DNA of 49,437 nucleotides from contig NZ_BMRG01000012.1 in the NCBI RefSeq assembly GCF_014648515.1, forward strand, positions 155,707-205,143, given 5' to 3'. Position 1 is the stretch's first letter. Every line of letters begins with the position of its first letter. The notes under the pieces are model-generated. The model worked only from the letters and a program-made list of their open reading frames with translations. It made no database searches and was not told the origin of the DNA. The DNA comes from Saccharothrix coeruleofusca. Its GTDB lineage: Bacteria; Actinomycetota; Actinomycetes; Mycobacteriales; Pseudonocardiaceae. Shown here piece by piece: positions 1 to 8,317 of this stretch. A program made the translations under genes and the position numbers.

Positions 1-170
1 CACGGCCCCCGCCTTCCGCGAACCGGGCACTCGGACACCGCCAACCGAGCGTTCAAGCACCGCCAACCGAGCGTTCGCGCACCACGAGCCGCGCGCTCGG
101 TGCGCCGGGTGGTAGTTACCGGCCTGTCCTGGGCGGTCGGGTAGTACTTGCTGACGTGTGGAGCGGGGGG
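1..170. other. Intergenic region with repeated motifs
   Basis: No gene is supported here. It holds two direct copies of a ccgccaaccgagcgttc-like unit (about 49-78), a related copy near 85-100, and one copy of a bipartite repeat at 106-151 that recurs elsewhere in the window. It lies beyond the 3' end of the minus-strand ROK gene, so it may include that gene's terminator. Confidence 0.6.
106..151 (+). repeat. Bipartite repeat, copy 1
   Basis: Two half-sites, CGGGTGGTAGTTAC (106-119) and CGGGTAGTACTTGC (138-151), are separated by 18 bp. The same pair with the same spacing occurs at 17736-17781 (reverse) and 29544-29589. The function is unknown. Confidence 0.7.
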
Positions 171-1343
171 TCAGGCCAGTACGGAGGCCACGTAGGGGTC
201 CGGGTCGGCCAGGATCGCCCGGACCGCCCCGCCCGCCGCGCCCCGCACCGCCGCCTCGGCCCCCAGCGACGAGGCCACCACCCGCACCGGTGCCCACTCC
301 GCGCTCATCACCCGGTTGGCCAGCTCCGCCTCCAGCGGCTCGCGCAGCCACGGCTCCAGCCGCGCGTACGTCCCGCCCAGCACCACCGTGGGCAGGTCCA
401 GCAGGTTCACCGCCGCGGACAGCGCCACCCCCAGCCACTTCGCCGCCGAGCGCACCGCCATCAGCGCCGTGCGGTCGCCCGCCGCCAGCCGGGTCAGCAG
501 CTCCTCCGGCCCCGACACGCCCGCCGCGCGCACCATCTCGTCCTGGCCCGCCAGCCGCTCCAGGCACCCCCGCGACCCGCACGGGCAGCGCGGTCCGCGC
601 GGGTCCACCGGCAGGTGGCCGATCTCGCCGCCGAACCCGGACACGCCCTCGAACAGCTGGGCGTCCACCACGATGCCCGCGCCGATGCCGATCTCGCCGG
701 AGACGTGCACGAAGTCCGCCGCGCCGTCGCCGTGCCACAGCTCGGCCAGCGCGGCCAGGTTCGCCTCGTTGCCCACCAGCACCGGCACGTCCAGCCCGAT
801 CCGGCGGTCCAGCTCCCCGCGCACGTCCACCTCGCGCCAGCCCAGGTTCGGCGCCACCCGCAGCGTCCCGCTGGCCGACTCCACCAGGCCGGGCACCGCC
901 ACCCCCAGGCCGCCGATGGGCACCTCCTCGCGCACCGCCGTGCGCACCGCGGTGGCCACCTTGGCCAGCACCCGGCCGGGCGAGGACGCCCGGTTGTCGC
1001 TGGGCCGCAGCCAGCGCTTGCGCACCCGACCGGTGAGGTCGACCAGGCAGGTGGCGATGTAGTCCACGCCGATCTCCACGCCGAGGCCGTGCGGGCCGGA
1101 GGGGGACAGGTGCAGCGCGGTGCCGCGCCTGCCGGGGCCGGGGCGGGCCTGCGCCTCGCCCTCCACGACCAGCCCGGCGCCGATCATCCGGTCGACCAGG
1201 CTGGAGACGGTGGCCTTGGTCAGGCCGGTGCGGGCGGCCACGGCGGCGCGGGAGGAGCCGGGGCCCGCGGCGATGGCGTCGAGGACGAGGGCGGAGTTGT
1301 GCCTGCGCACGGTGTGCTGGCTCGCGGGCTGCGGTCTGGACAC
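171..1343 (-). CDS. ROK-family transcriptional repressor (XylR-like)
   Basis: A 390-aa ROK regulator that probably represses the divergent xylose genes and responds to a sugar ligand. The N-terminal 70 residues form a MarR-like winged helix (ARTGLTKATVSSLVDRMI), followed by a sugar-kinase-like ROK domain. The domain has the GGEIGH motif and the zinc cluster CPCGSRGC, both ROK hallmarks. The start is GTG at 1343, which places the helix-turn-helix at the usual distance. It is divergent from xylA across only 62 bp containing a perfect palindrome. The name XylR is inferred from this position; the ligand is not proven. Confidence 0.9.
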   Translation of the reverse strand: MSRPQPASQHTVRRHNSALVLDAIAAGPGSSRAAVAARTGLTKATVSSLVDRMIGAGLVVEGEAQARPGPGRRGTALHLSPSGPHGLGVEIGVDYIATCLVDLTGRVRKRWLRPSDNRASSPGRVLAKVATAVRTAVREEVPIGGLGVAVPGLVESASGTLRVAPNLGWREVDVRGELDRRIGLDVPVLVGNEANLAALAELWHGDGAADFVHVSGEIGIGAGIVVDAQLFEGVSGFGGEIGHLPVDPRGPRCPCGSRGCLERLAGQDEMVRAAGVSGPEELLTRLAAGDRTALMAVRSAAKWLGVALSAAVNLLDLPTVVLGGTYARLEPWLREPLEAELANRVMSAEWAPVRVVASSLGAEAAVRGAAGGAVRAILADPDPYVASVLA

Positions 1344-1369
1344 CCGCTGGATACTAGCGGCTGGATGAG

Positions 1370-1392
1370 ATAAGTTTAGGCATCAAACTTAT
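1370..1392. promoter_or_regulatory. Palindromic ROK/XylR operator
   Basis: ATAAGTTT (1370-1377) and AAACTTAT (1385-1392) are exact inverted copies around a 7-bp centre. This AT-rich palindrome stands out in GC-rich surroundings, lies between the divergent ROK gene and xylA, and abuts the xylA Shine-Dalgarno (ggagg, 1394-1398). ROK repressors in actinobacteria bind sites of this form. Confidence 0.8.
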
Positions 1393-1405
1393 TGGAGGTG
1401 TCACC

Positions 1406-2545
1406 GTGGACAAGTTCAGCTTCGGTCTGTGGACCGTCGGTTGGCAGGGGCGCGACCCGTTCGGCGATGCGACCCGGCCCGAGCTCGAGGCGCCCGTGGC
1501 GGTGCGCAAGCTCGCCGAACTGGGCGCGTGGGGCATCACCTTCCACGACGACGACCTGATCCCCTTCGGCGCGAGCGCGGCGGAGCGGGACCGGCGGCTG
1601 GCCGCGTTCCGCGCGGCGCTGGACGAGACCGGCCTCGTCGTGCCGATGGTGACCACGAACCTGTTCAACCACCCGGTGTTCAAGGACGGCGGCTTCACCA
1701 GCAACGACCGCTCGGTTCGCCGGTTCGCGCTGCGCAAGGTGCTGCGCAACCTGGAGCTGGCGGCCGAGCTGGGCGCCGAGACCATCGTGCTGTGGGGTGG
1801 CCGCGAAGGCTCGGAGACCGACGCGGGCAAGGACGTGCGGGCCGCGCTGGAGCGCTACCGCGAGGCGCTGGACACCGTCGCGCAGTACTCGCAGGACCAG
1901 GGCTACGGGCTGCGCTTCGCCCTGGAGCCCAAGCCGAACGAGCCGCGCGGCGACATCCTGCTGCCCACCATCGGCCACGCGCTCGGGTTCATCTCCACCC
2001 TGCAGCACCACGAGCTGTTCGGCGTCAACCCCGAGGTCGGCCACGAGCAGATGGCGGGCCTGAACTTCGTGCACGGCATCGCCCAGGCCCTGTACCAGGG
2101 CAAGCTCTTCCACATCGACCTCAACGGCCAGAAGGGGCCGCGCTACGACCAGGACCTGGTGTTCGGCCACGGCGACCTGCTGTCCGCCTTCTTCCTGGTC
2201 GACCTGCTGGAGCACGGCGGCTACGAGGGCCCGCGGCACTTCGACTACAAGCCGCTGCGCACCGAGGACATCGACGGCGTGTGGGACAGCGCGGCGGCCA
2301 ACATGCGCACCTACAAGATCCTGCGCGAGCGGGCGACCGCGTTCCGGGCCGACCCGGAGGTGCAGGAGGCGCTGCGCTACAGCGGTCTGGAGGAGCTGGC
2401 CCAGCCGACCCTCTCGGCCGGCGAGTCCATCGAGGACTTCTTGAAGGCCGACGCGGACTTCGACCCGCAGAAGGCGGGCGAGCGCGGCTTCGGCTTCGTG
2501 CGCCTGTCGCAGCTGGCCCTGGAGCACCTGCTGGGCGCCCGCTGA
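1406..2545 (+). CDS. xylA: Xylose isomerase
   Basis: A 379-aa class I (short, actinobacterial) xylose isomerase that interconverts D-xylose and D-xylulose in the cytoplasm. The catalytic His47-Asp50 pair lies in FHDDD. Metal and substrate residues follow at Glu174 and Lys176 (LEPKPNEP), Glu210 and His213 (NPEVGHEQ), Asp238 (HIDLNGQKG) and Asp248/Asp250, a constant offset of 7 from the Streptomyces enzyme. The start is GTG at 1406, 7 bp after a ggagg. The stop overlaps the xylB start by one base (TGATG), so the two genes are translationally coupled. Regulation is probably by the ROK protein at the palindrome just upstream. Confidence 0.97.
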   Translation: MDKFSFGLWTVGWQGRDPFGDATRPELEAPVAVRKLAELGAWGITFHDDDLIPFGASAAERDRRLAAFRAALDETGLVVPMVTTNLFNHPVFKDGGFTSNDRSVRRFALRKVLRNLELAAELGAETIVLWGGREGSETDAGKDVRAALERYREALDTVAQYSQDQGYGLRFALEPKPNEPRGDILLPTIGHALGFISTLQHHELFGVNPEVGHEQMAGLNFVHGIAQALYQGKLFHIDLNGQKGPRYDQDLVFGHGDLLSAFFLVDLLEHGGYEGPRHFDYKPLRTEDIDGVWDSAAANMRTYKILRERATAFRADPEVQEALRYSGLEELAQPTLSAGESIEDFLKADADFDPQKAGERGFGFVRLSQLALEHLLGAR

Positions 2546-3927
2546 TGGCCCTCGTCGCGGGCGTCGACTCGTCCACCCAGTCGTGCAAGGTGGTCGTGCG
2601 CGACGCCGAGACCGGCGCGCTGGTGCGGGAGGGGCGTGCACCCCACCCGGCGGGTACCGAGGTCCACCCCGACGCGTGGTGGGACGCCTTGCAGGAGGCG
2701 GTCTCGCAGGCGGGCGGGTTGGCCGACGTCGAGGCGGTTTCCGTTGCCGCGCAACAGCACGGCATGGTCTGCCTGGACGACCGCGGCGAGGTGGTGCGGC
2801 CCGCGCTGCTGTGGAACGACACGCGCTCGGCGGGCGCGGCCGCCGAGCTGATCGGCGAGCTGGGCGGTCCGCAGGCGTGGGCCGAGGCGATCGGCAGCGT
2901 CCCGGTCGCCTCGCTGACGGTGACCAAGCTGCGGTGGCTGGCGCGCAACGAGCCGGAGTCGGTCGCCCGCACGGCCGCGGTGTGCCTGCCGCACGACTGG
3001 CTCACCTGGAAGCTGGCGGGCGGCGGGCTCGACGCGCTGGTCACCGACCGCAGCGACGCCAGCGGGACCGGCTACTGGTCCCCGTCCACAGAGGACTACC
3101 GCCCGGATCTGCTCGAGCTGGCGATGGGCAAGGTCCCGCTGCTGCCTCGGGTGGTCGGTCCCGCCGAGCTGACCGCGGGCCGCTACGGCGCGGGCGCGGG
3201 CGACAACGCGGCGGCGGCGCTGGGCGTGCAGATCCAGCCCGGTGACGTGGTGGTGTCGGTCGGCACGTCCGGCACCGCCTTCGCCCGGTCCGCGTCCGCG
3301 GTCGCCGACGGCACCGGGATCGTGAACGGGTTCGCCGACGCGGAGGGCACCTACCTGCCGCTGGTGTGCACCCTCAACGCCTCCCGCGTGCTCGACGCGA
3401 CCGCGGCCATGCTCGGCGTGGACCTGGCCGAGCTGTCCAGGTTGGCGCTGTCCGCCCCGGCGGGCGCGGGCGGCCTGGCGCTGGTGCCCTACCTGGAGGG
3501 CGAGCGCACGCCGAACAAGCCGGACTCGACCGGCGCGCTGCACGGCCTGCGGCTGGACACCGCCACCCCCGCGCACCTGGCGCGGGCGGCGGTGGAAGGC
3601 CTGCTGTGCAGCCTGGCCGACGCGATCGACGCGCTGGTCGCCGCGGGCACCCCGCTGCGCCGGGTGCTGCTCATCGGCGGCGGCGCGCGATCCGAGGCGG
3701 TGCGGCGGATCGCGCCCGCCGTGTTCGGCTGCCAGGTGGTCGTGCCCGCGGCGGGGGAGTACGTCGCCGACGGCGCGGCCAGGCAGGCGGCGTGGGCGGT
3801 GAGCGGGGCCGACGCCCCGCCGCTGTGGAGCTCGCTGACGTCCGAGGTCTTCGAGGCCGAGGCGACGCCGCACGTGCGCGAGCGCTATGCGGCGGCCAGG
3901 GAGCTCACGGTCGCCCGGCCCAGTTGA
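2545..3927 (+). CDS. xylB: Xylulokinase
   Basis: A 460-aa FGGY-family carbohydrate kinase that phosphorylates D-xylulose to D-xylulose 5-phosphate for the pentose phosphate pathway. The N-terminal phosphate-binding segment [13 protein letters not shown], the substrate segment QQHGMVCLD and a C-terminal GGGARSE ATPase motif are all present. The ATG at 2545 shares a base with the xylA stop. The reading frame is also open upstream, but that part is the shadow of xylA. The length is normal for the family (460-490 aa). The operon ends at a hairpin at 3931-3971. Confidence 0.95.
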   Translation: MALVAGVDSSTQSCKVVVRDAETGALVREGRAPHPAGTEVHPDAWWDALQEAVSQAGGLADVEAVSVAAQQHGMVCLDDRGEVVRPALLWNDTRSAGAAAELIGELGGPQAWAEAIGSVPVASLTVTKLRWLARNEPESVARTAAVCLPHDWLTWKLAGGGLDALVTDRSDASGTGYWSPSTEDYRPDLLELAMGKVPLLPRVVGPAELTAGRYGAGAGDNAAAALGVQIQPGDVVVSVGTSGTAFARSASAVADGTGIVNGFADAEGTYLPLVCTLNASRVLDATAAMLGVDLAELSRLALSAPAGAGGLALVPYLEGERTPNKPDSTGALHGLRLDTATPAHLARAAVEGLLCSLADAIDALVAAGTPLRRVLLIGGGARSEAVRRIAPAVFGCQVVVPAAGEYVADGAARQAAWAVSGADAPPLWSSLTSEVFEAEATPHVRERYAAARELTVARPS

Positions 3928-3930
3928 CCC

Positions 3931-3971
3931 CGTGGGGGACGGCGGCTCGTCGGGGGTAGCCGTCCCCCGCG
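3931..3971 (+). terminator. Hairpin terminator after xylAB
   Basis: A 13-bp stem (3931-3943 with 3959-3971, one G-T pair) with a 15-nt loop lies just after the xylB stop. There is no U tract, as is common in high-GC actinobacteria. Confidence 0.6.
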
Positions 3972-3996
3972 GATTCACCGCGGGCCCGCTGGGTAA
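3972..3996 (+). promoter_or_regulatory. SigB-like stress promoter, hemerythrin gene
   Basis: GATT (3972-3975), a 15-bp spacer and GGGTAA (3991-3996), ending 9 bp before the ATG at 4006. This fits the GNNT-N14-16-GGGTA form known for Streptomyces SigB. Confidence 0.55.
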
Positions 3997-4005
3997 CCGG
4001 CCCGC

Positions 4006-4554
4006 ATGAGCGAACAAGAAGACGTCATCGAGCTCCTGGTCCGCCAGCACGGCGAGATCCGGGACCTGTTCACCAAGGTCGAGACGGCTTCCGGCGCGGA
4101 CCGGAACGAGGCGTTCCGCGACCTGGTCCGGCTGCTGGCGGTGCACGAGACGGCCGAGGAGGAGATCGTCCACCCGGCCGCCCGGCGCGGCGAGGGCGGC
4201 GACGCGGTCGTGGACGCGCGCGTGGCCGAGGAGCGGCGGGCCAAGGAGCTGCTGGTCACCCTGGACAAGATCGGCCCCGAGGCGGAGGGCTTCGACACGC
4301 TGCTGGTCCAGCTGCGCGAGGACGTGCTGGCGCACGCCGAGCACGAGGAGCGCGAGGAGTTCCCCCGGCTGCGCCAGGAGTACGACGGCGACCGGTTGCG
4401 CGCGCTGGCCAAGGCCGTGCGGGCCGCGGAGGCCGTCGCGCCGACCCGACCCCACCCCGGAGTGGAGTCCCCGGCCGCGAACTTCCTGCTCGGGCCGCCG
4501 ACCGCGCTGATGGACCGGGCCCGCGACCTCATCCGCTCCGCGCTCAACCGCTAG
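4006..4554 (+). CDS. Hemerythrin HHE domain protein
   Basis: A 182-aa soluble protein with a four-helix hemerythrin-like HHE fold expected to bind a di-iron centre. Likely ligands are in QHGEIRDLF, VHETAEEEIVHPA and HAEHEEREEFP. The family is linked to oxygen, NO or oxidative-stress sensing in actinobacteria; the exact role here is unknown. It has a single-gene layout with its own SigB-like promoter box directly upstream. The C-terminal 50 residues after the HHE domain are less conserved. Confidence 0.9.
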   Translation: MSEQEDVIELLVRQHGEIRDLFTKVETASGADRNEAFRDLVRLLAVHETAEEEIVHPAARRGEGGDAVVDARVAEERRAKELLVTLDKIGPEAEGFDTLLVQLREDVLAHAEHEEREEFPRLRQEYDGDRLRALAKAVRAAEAVAPTRPHPGVESPAANFLLGPPTALMDRARDLIRSALNR

Positions 4555-4637
4555 CCGCGCTCGGGGAAGCGGGAGCGGGGGGAGTGCGGTCGGCGACAGC
4601 CCCGGACCGGGGCATCGGCTCTGGCTACTGTGGCGGC

Positions 4638-5345
4638 GTGATCGATGACCAGGAAGTCAACGGCTACGGCAACTCCACCATCGCCGTCGTCCTCCCCCCG
4701 TTCCACCCCCGCTCGCGCAGCTCTCCCGCCAACTTCGCCCCGCACGACCCGGCGCGCGCACGAGCCTTCGCGCAGTCCTTCCCGACCGTCGAAGCCGTCC
4801 TGGAGGAGCTGCCGCTCACCAACGCCATCCCCAGGTCGCCGTGGACGCGGACCGATCTGGACGTCGTCTTCGTCGGGTGCTGGGGCGGCGTCACCGCTGT
4901 CTGCGACTTCGCCCTCGTCGACGACGGCCTCGACGGCGCCATCCTGTGGGACGTGACCAGCGCCCTGGCCCAACGCCACCCCGAAGCCAGGGTCGTGGGG
5001 TCGGCCCACGTCGACCGCGGGGCGACACACGAGGAGACCGCCGTCCACCTGCCCGGCGGGCTGACGCTGCACACCGAGGGCTGGTCCCTCGCCGACGAGT
5101 GCTACGTCGACGGTGACCCGCACGCCATCGCGCGCGAACTCGGCCTCAGCGCCGAAGCGCTCGCCGAGGCAGGCATCGACCTCGACGAGGAGCCCTTGGG
5201 CGTTCCCTGGGAGCACTTCGGCCGCCAACTGCTCGATCCGCACGACCCGTGGGGCTTCGCCGAACTCCGGATGTCCGCCTTCCGCGTCCGCCACACCGAG
5301 AAGGCCACGTACCACATGGAGGAGATCTGGCTGGGCGGCGATTAG
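4638..5345 (+). CDS. Hypothetical protein
   Basis: A 235-aa protein that I do not recognise. The GTG at 4638 gives a start VIDDQEVNGYGNST; an upstream in-frame ATG at 4584 would add 18 unconvincing residues. It has no signal peptide or membrane segment. It is acidic, with several Trp, His and Asp residues (FVGCWGGVTAVCDFALVDD, HTEGWSLADECYVDGDPHAIA). The codon usage is normal for the neighbourhood, so it is probably a real gene. It stands between the hemerythrin and epimerase genes as its own unit. Confidence 0.7.
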   Translation: MIDDQEVNGYGNSTIAVVLPPFHPRSRSSPANFAPHDPARARAFAQSFPTVEAVLEELPLTNAIPRSPWTRTDLDVVFVGCWGGVTAVCDFALVDDGLDGAILWDVTSALAQRHPEARVVGSAHVDRGATHEETAVHLPGGLTLHTEGWSLADECYVDGDPHAIARELGLSAEALAEAGIDLDEEPLGVPWEHFGRQLLDPHDPWGFAELRMSAFRVRHTEKATYHMEEIWLGGD

Positions 5346-5376
5346 TCGGACGCCCGGCACCTCGGCCCAGCGCGCT

Positions 5377-5403
5377 GGTTGCGCGCGGCACACCTTTGGG
5401 TAG
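5377..5403 (+). promoter_or_regulatory. SigB-like stress promoter, epimerase gene
   Basis: GGTT (5377-5380), a 17-bp spacer and GGGTAG (5398-5403), with the ATG at 5414. Confidence 0.45.
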
Positions 5404-5413
5404 TCCGGTGGTC

Positions 5414-6409
5414 ATGAGGATCGTCGTCACCGGCGCCAGCGGCAACGTGGGCACGGCACTGCTGCGCAGGTTCGCCCAAGAGCCCGAGGTCCGGGTGCAC
5501 GGCGTCTCCCGCCGCACCCCGCAGGACCCGCCCGCCGACTGGACCCCGGTCGACCTCGGCCGCGAGGGCGCCGAAGAGGTGCTGGAGGGGGTGCTGCGCG
5601 GCGCGGACGCGCTGGTCCACCTGGCCTGGCGCATCCAGCCCTCCCACGACGAGACGGCCCTGTACCGGGCGAACGTGGCGGGCAGCGACCGCGTGTTCAA
5701 CGCGGCGGTGCGGGCGGGCGTGCCGCACCTGGTGCACATGTCGTCGGTCGGCGCGTACTCGCCCGCCTCCAAGCAGCGCCCGGTCGACGAGAGCTGGCCC
5801 ACCGACGGCGTGTCGAGCTCGTACTACAGCAGGCACAAGGCCGCCGTGGAGCGGCTGCTCGACCGGGTGGCGCGGGAGAACCCGTCGCTGCTGGTCAGCC
5901 GGGTGCGCCCGGCGCTGATCCTGCAACCGGACGCGGCGGCCGAGATCAAGCGCTACTTCCTGGGCGGCCTGGTGCCCTCGGCGCTGTTCCGGACCCGGCT
6001 GCCCCTGCTGCCCCTGCCCAAGTCGCTGGTCCTGCAGTTCGTGCACGCCGAGGACGTGGCCGACGCGGTCGCGCGGGTGGTGCTGGGCAGGGTTCCCGGC
6101 GCGGTCAACCTGGCCGCCGACCCGGTGCTGACGCCGCGGGCGCTGGCCGAGGTCATGCGGGCGCGGCACGTGCCGATCCCGCCGAGGGCGCTGCGCCTGG
6201 CCGCGAAGGTGTCGTGGCGGCTGCGCCTGCAGCCCACCTCGCCGGGCTGGGTGGACCTGGCGCTGACCACGCCGCTGCTGGACACCACCAGGGCGCGGGA
6301 GGTGCTGGGCTGGACCCCGCGCCACGACGCCCGCGACGTGGTGCGCGACCTGCTCACCGGACTGGGGGAGCGGCGCGGGGTGCCCGGCCAGCCGCCGCTG
6401 CGCCCCTGA
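5414..6409 (+). CDS. NAD-dependent epimerase/dehydratase family protein
   Basis: A 331-aa extended short-chain dehydrogenase. It begins directly with the Rossmann motif (MRIVVTGASGNVGTAL, GxxGxxG), which supports the ATG at 5414 over the longer open frame. The active-site motif appears as YYSRHKAAVE (YxxxK, with a preceding HMSSVGAYS serine). The substrate is unknown; such proteins act on nucleotide sugars or steroid-like substrates. The C-terminal region (HAEDVADAVARVVLG) is the usual substrate-binding part. It has its own stress-type promoter box and does not sit in a glycan operon. Confidence 0.85.
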   Translation: MRIVVTGASGNVGTALLRRFAQEPEVRVHGVSRRTPQDPPADWTPVDLGREGAEEVLEGVLRGADALVHLAWRIQPSHDETALYRANVAGSDRVFNAAVRAGVPHLVHMSSVGAYSPASKQRPVDESWPTDGVSSSYYSRHKAAVERLLDRVARENPSLLVSRVRPALILQPDAAAEIKRYFLGGLVPSALFRTRLPLLPLPKSLVLQFVHAEDVADAVARVVLGRVPGAVNLAADPVLTPRALAEVMRARHVPIPPRALRLAAKVSWRLRLQPTSPGWVDLALTTPLLDTTRAREVLGWTPRHDARDVVRDLLTGLGERRGVPGQPPLRP

Positions 6410-6451
6410 GGTCCGCGTCCCCAGGGTCCGCGCCCCGAGGTCCCGAGTGGA

Positions 6452-6688
6452 CTAGAAGACCTTGCTCCAGCTCATCACCTCGGCCACCACGAACGCCAGC
6501 ACCAGCAGGGTCAGCACCGCCACCAGCACCAGGGTGATCATCGGTCCGCGTCGCGACGGCATGGGCTGCGGGTGGGACAGGCCCGAGGTCTGGGCCGCGT
6601 CGGGCGGGGTGTCGCCGGGGGTGACGCCGCCACCGGGTTCGAGGCCGGGGGTGCGTGCGGGGTCGGGGTCGGGCGGGGTCGCGGTCAT
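6452..6688 (-). CDS. DUF6480-like small membrane protein
   Basis: A 78-aa protein with a Pro/Gly-rich cytoplasmic N-terminus (PDPDPARTPGLEPGGGV), as in the actinobacterial DUF6480 family, and a single C-terminal transmembrane helix at about residues 49-70 (MITLVLVAVLTLLVLAFVVAEV). The function is unknown. The start at 6688 lies 9 bp after a GGGTAC box in the minus direction. It is divergent from the nucleotidyltransferase operon, and the two -35 boxes overlap, which suggests co-regulation. Confidence 0.85.
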   Translation of the reverse strand: MTATPPDPDPARTPGLEPGGGVTPGDTPPDAAQTSGLSHPQPMPSRRGPMITLVLVAVLTLLVLAFVVAEVMSWSKVF

Positions 6689-6697
6689 GCGCGCCGG

Positions 6698-6739
6698 GTA
6701 CCCGTCGCCACCCGTGTGAACCTCACGCCGCTTGGGTAA
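6698..6739. promoter_or_regulatory. Divergent pair of SigB-like stress promoters
   Basis: Minus strand: GGTT (6722-6719), 15-bp spacer, GGGTAC (6703-6698), serving the DUF6480 gene. Plus strand: GTGT (6714-6717), 16-bp spacer, GGGTAA (6734-6739), serving the nucleotidyltransferase at 6750. The upstream boxes interlock within about 10 bp. Confidence 0.6.
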
Positions 6740-6749
6740 TCAGGACGCC

Positions 6750-7337
6750 ATGAGCGGCCTACAAGACGAGTTGCTGCGCACGTTGACCAAGGTGGCCAAG
6801 ACCCTGCGCGCCGAAGGCATCCCGTTCGCGTTGGCGGGTGGGTGCGCGGTGTACGCGCGAGGTGGGCCCGCCACAGCTCACGACGCGGACATCCTGGTCC
6901 GCGAGGAGGACGCCAAACCCGCGGTGCGGGCGCTGGTGGCCGCCGGGATGCGCGCGGCCGAACCCCCGGAGGACTGGCTGCTCAAGGTCTACGACGGCGA
7001 CCTGCTGGTGGACCTGCTCTACCGGCCCAACGAGATCCCGGTGACCGACGAGACGCTGGCCCGCGCCGAGGAGCTGGCGGTCGGCTCGGTGGTGCTGCCG
7101 GTGATGCCCGCGACCGAGGTGATGATCAGCAAGCTGCTCGTGCTCGACGGGCACCGCTGCGACTTCAGCGTGCTGCTGCCCTTCGCGCGCGCCCTGCGCG
7201 AGCAGATCGACTGGGACAAGGTGCGCGAGGCCACCGCCGACTCGCCCTACGCCGAGGCGTTCCTGCTGCTGGTCGAGCGCCTGAACCTGGTGGAGCCGAA
7301 GCTGACGCGGGACCTGGCGGAGAGGAGTGCGTCATGA
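6750..7337 (+). CDS. Nucleotidyltransferase-fold protein
   Basis: A 195-aa protein with a minimal nucleotidyltransferase core. A glycine-rich segment (FALAGGCAVYARGG) is followed by HDADILV, the DxD metal pair. It resembles the DUF6036 / AbiEii-like solitary nucleotidyltransferases; the substrate is unknown. The ATG at 6750 is preferred over a TTG at 6732 because the TTG overlaps the GGGTAA promoter box. It is the first gene of a three-gene operon; its stop overlaps the BON gene start (ATGA). Confidence 0.8.
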   Translation: MSGLQDELLRTLTKVAKTLRAEGIPFALAGGCAVYARGGPATAHDADILVREEDAKPAVRALVAAGMRAAEPPEDWLLKVYDGDLLVDLLYRPNEIPVTDETLARAEELAVGSVVLPVMPATEVMISKLLVLDGHRCDFSVLLPFARALREQIDWDKVREATADSPYAEAFLLLVERLNLVEPKLTRDLAERSAS

Positions 7338-7588
7338 GCACCGACCCGGAGCAGTACCTGGCCGCCAGGCTGCGGCGGGCGCTGGCCGAGGACCCGCGCA
7401 CCACCGAGCTCGGGGTGCGCGTCACCGTGCGGGGCGACCACGTCCTGCTCTCCGGTGACGTGGCCAGCGCCGAGCGGCGGGCCGAACTGGAAGCGGTGAT
7501 CCACGACATCGCGCCGGAGCTGACCGTGCTGGACGACGTGCAGGTCGTGCCGGTGGGCGAGCCCGGCGGGCGGGAGGAGTTGCGATGA
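7334..7588 (+). CDS. BON domain protein
   Basis: An 84-aa protein that is almost entirely one BON domain (alpha-beta, with LGVRVTVRGDHVLLSGDVASAERRA as the core strand-turn-strand). There is no signal peptide, so it appears cytoplasmic, unlike the periplasmic OsmY type. BON domains bind phospholipids or ligands and are often stress-induced. It overlaps both neighbours by four bases (ATGA), so it is translated with the nucleotidyltransferase and phosphoesterase. Confidence 0.85.
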   Translation: MSTDPEQYLAARLRRALAEDPRTTELGVRVTVRGDHVLLSGDVASAERRAELEAVIHDIAPELTVLDDVQVVPVGEPGGREELR

Positions 7589-8316
7589 TCCGCATCGCCG
7601 CCGTGGGCGACGTGCACCTGGGCGAGGACGCGCGCGGGCGGATGAGGCCCGCGCTGGAGAAGCTCGACGAGCACGCCGACGTGCTGCTGCTCGCGGGCGA
7701 CCTGACCCGGCACGGCACCCTCGACGAGGCGCAGGTGGTCGCCGACGAGTTCAGCGGCCTGCCGGTGCCGGTGGTCGCCGTGCTGGGCAACCACGACCAC
7801 CACGACGACAAGCCCGACGAGATCACCAAGCTGCTGCGCGACGCGGGCATCAGCGTGCTGGAGGGCGAGACCGCGACCTTCGACGTGGACGGCCGCACGC
7901 TGGGCGTGGCCGGGGTCAAGGGCTTCGGCGGCGGCTTCGCGGGCAAGTGCGGCAGCGCCTTCGGCGAGCCGGAGATGAAGGCGTTCATCCGCCACACCTG
8001 CGACATCGCCGAACGGCTCCAGGGCGCGCTGGCCTCGCTGGACACCGATGTCAAGGTGGCGCTGACGCACTACGCCCCGGTGCCGGACACGCTGCGCGGC
8101 GAGCCGCCGGAGATCTACCCGTTCCTCGGTTCCTACCTGCTGGGCGAGGCGATCGACGCCACCGGCACCCACCTGGCGGTGCACGGGCACGCCCACTTCG
8201 GCACCGAGCACGGCATGACCCCCGGCGGGGTCCGGGTGCGCAACGTCGCGCAGCCCATCATCCGGTCCGCGTACACGGTGTACTGCGTGGAGCCCTCAGT
8301 CGTGGAGGTGGTGTGA
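7585..8316 (+). CDS. Metallophosphoesterase
   Basis: A 243-aa calcineurin-like phosphoesterase with the full metal-binding set: GDVHLG (DxH), AGDL (GD), LGNHDHHD (GNHD) and VHGHAHFG (GHxH). It should hydrolyse a phosphomono- or diester with a two-metal centre; the substrate is not evident. It is the third gene of the stress-type operon, with its ATG overlapping the BON stop. An unusual insert rich in Gly and Lys (VKGFGGGFAGKCGSAFG) lies mid-domain. Confidence 0.92.
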   Translation: MIRIAAVGDVHLGEDARGRMRPALEKLDEHADVLLLAGDLTRHGTLDEAQVVADEFSGLPVPVVAVLGNHDHHDDKPDEITKLLRDAGISVLEGETATFDVDGRTLGVAGVKGFGGGFAGKCGSAFGEPEMKAFIRHTCDIAERLQGALASLDTDVKVALTHYAPVPDTLRGEPPEIYPFLGSYLLGEAIDATGTHLAVHGHAHFGTEHGMTPGGVRVRNVAQPIIRSAYTVYCVEPSVVEVV

Positions 8317-8317
8317 C

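Noticed and set aside
1-105. CRISPR array from repeated ccaaccgagcgttc units
   Set aside because: Only two or three short imperfect units with no regular spacers and no cas genes.
156-1373. Long plus-strand ORFs opposite the ROK gene, and similar His/Arg/Gly-rich frames elsewhere
   Set aside because: Their composition (Arg, Pro, Ala, His runs) is the usual result of high-GC antisense frames.
1429-2544. N-terminal extension of xylulokinase by 372 codons
   Set aside because: It is the out-of-frame shadow of xylA; xylB has a proper start at 2545 coupled to the xylA stop.
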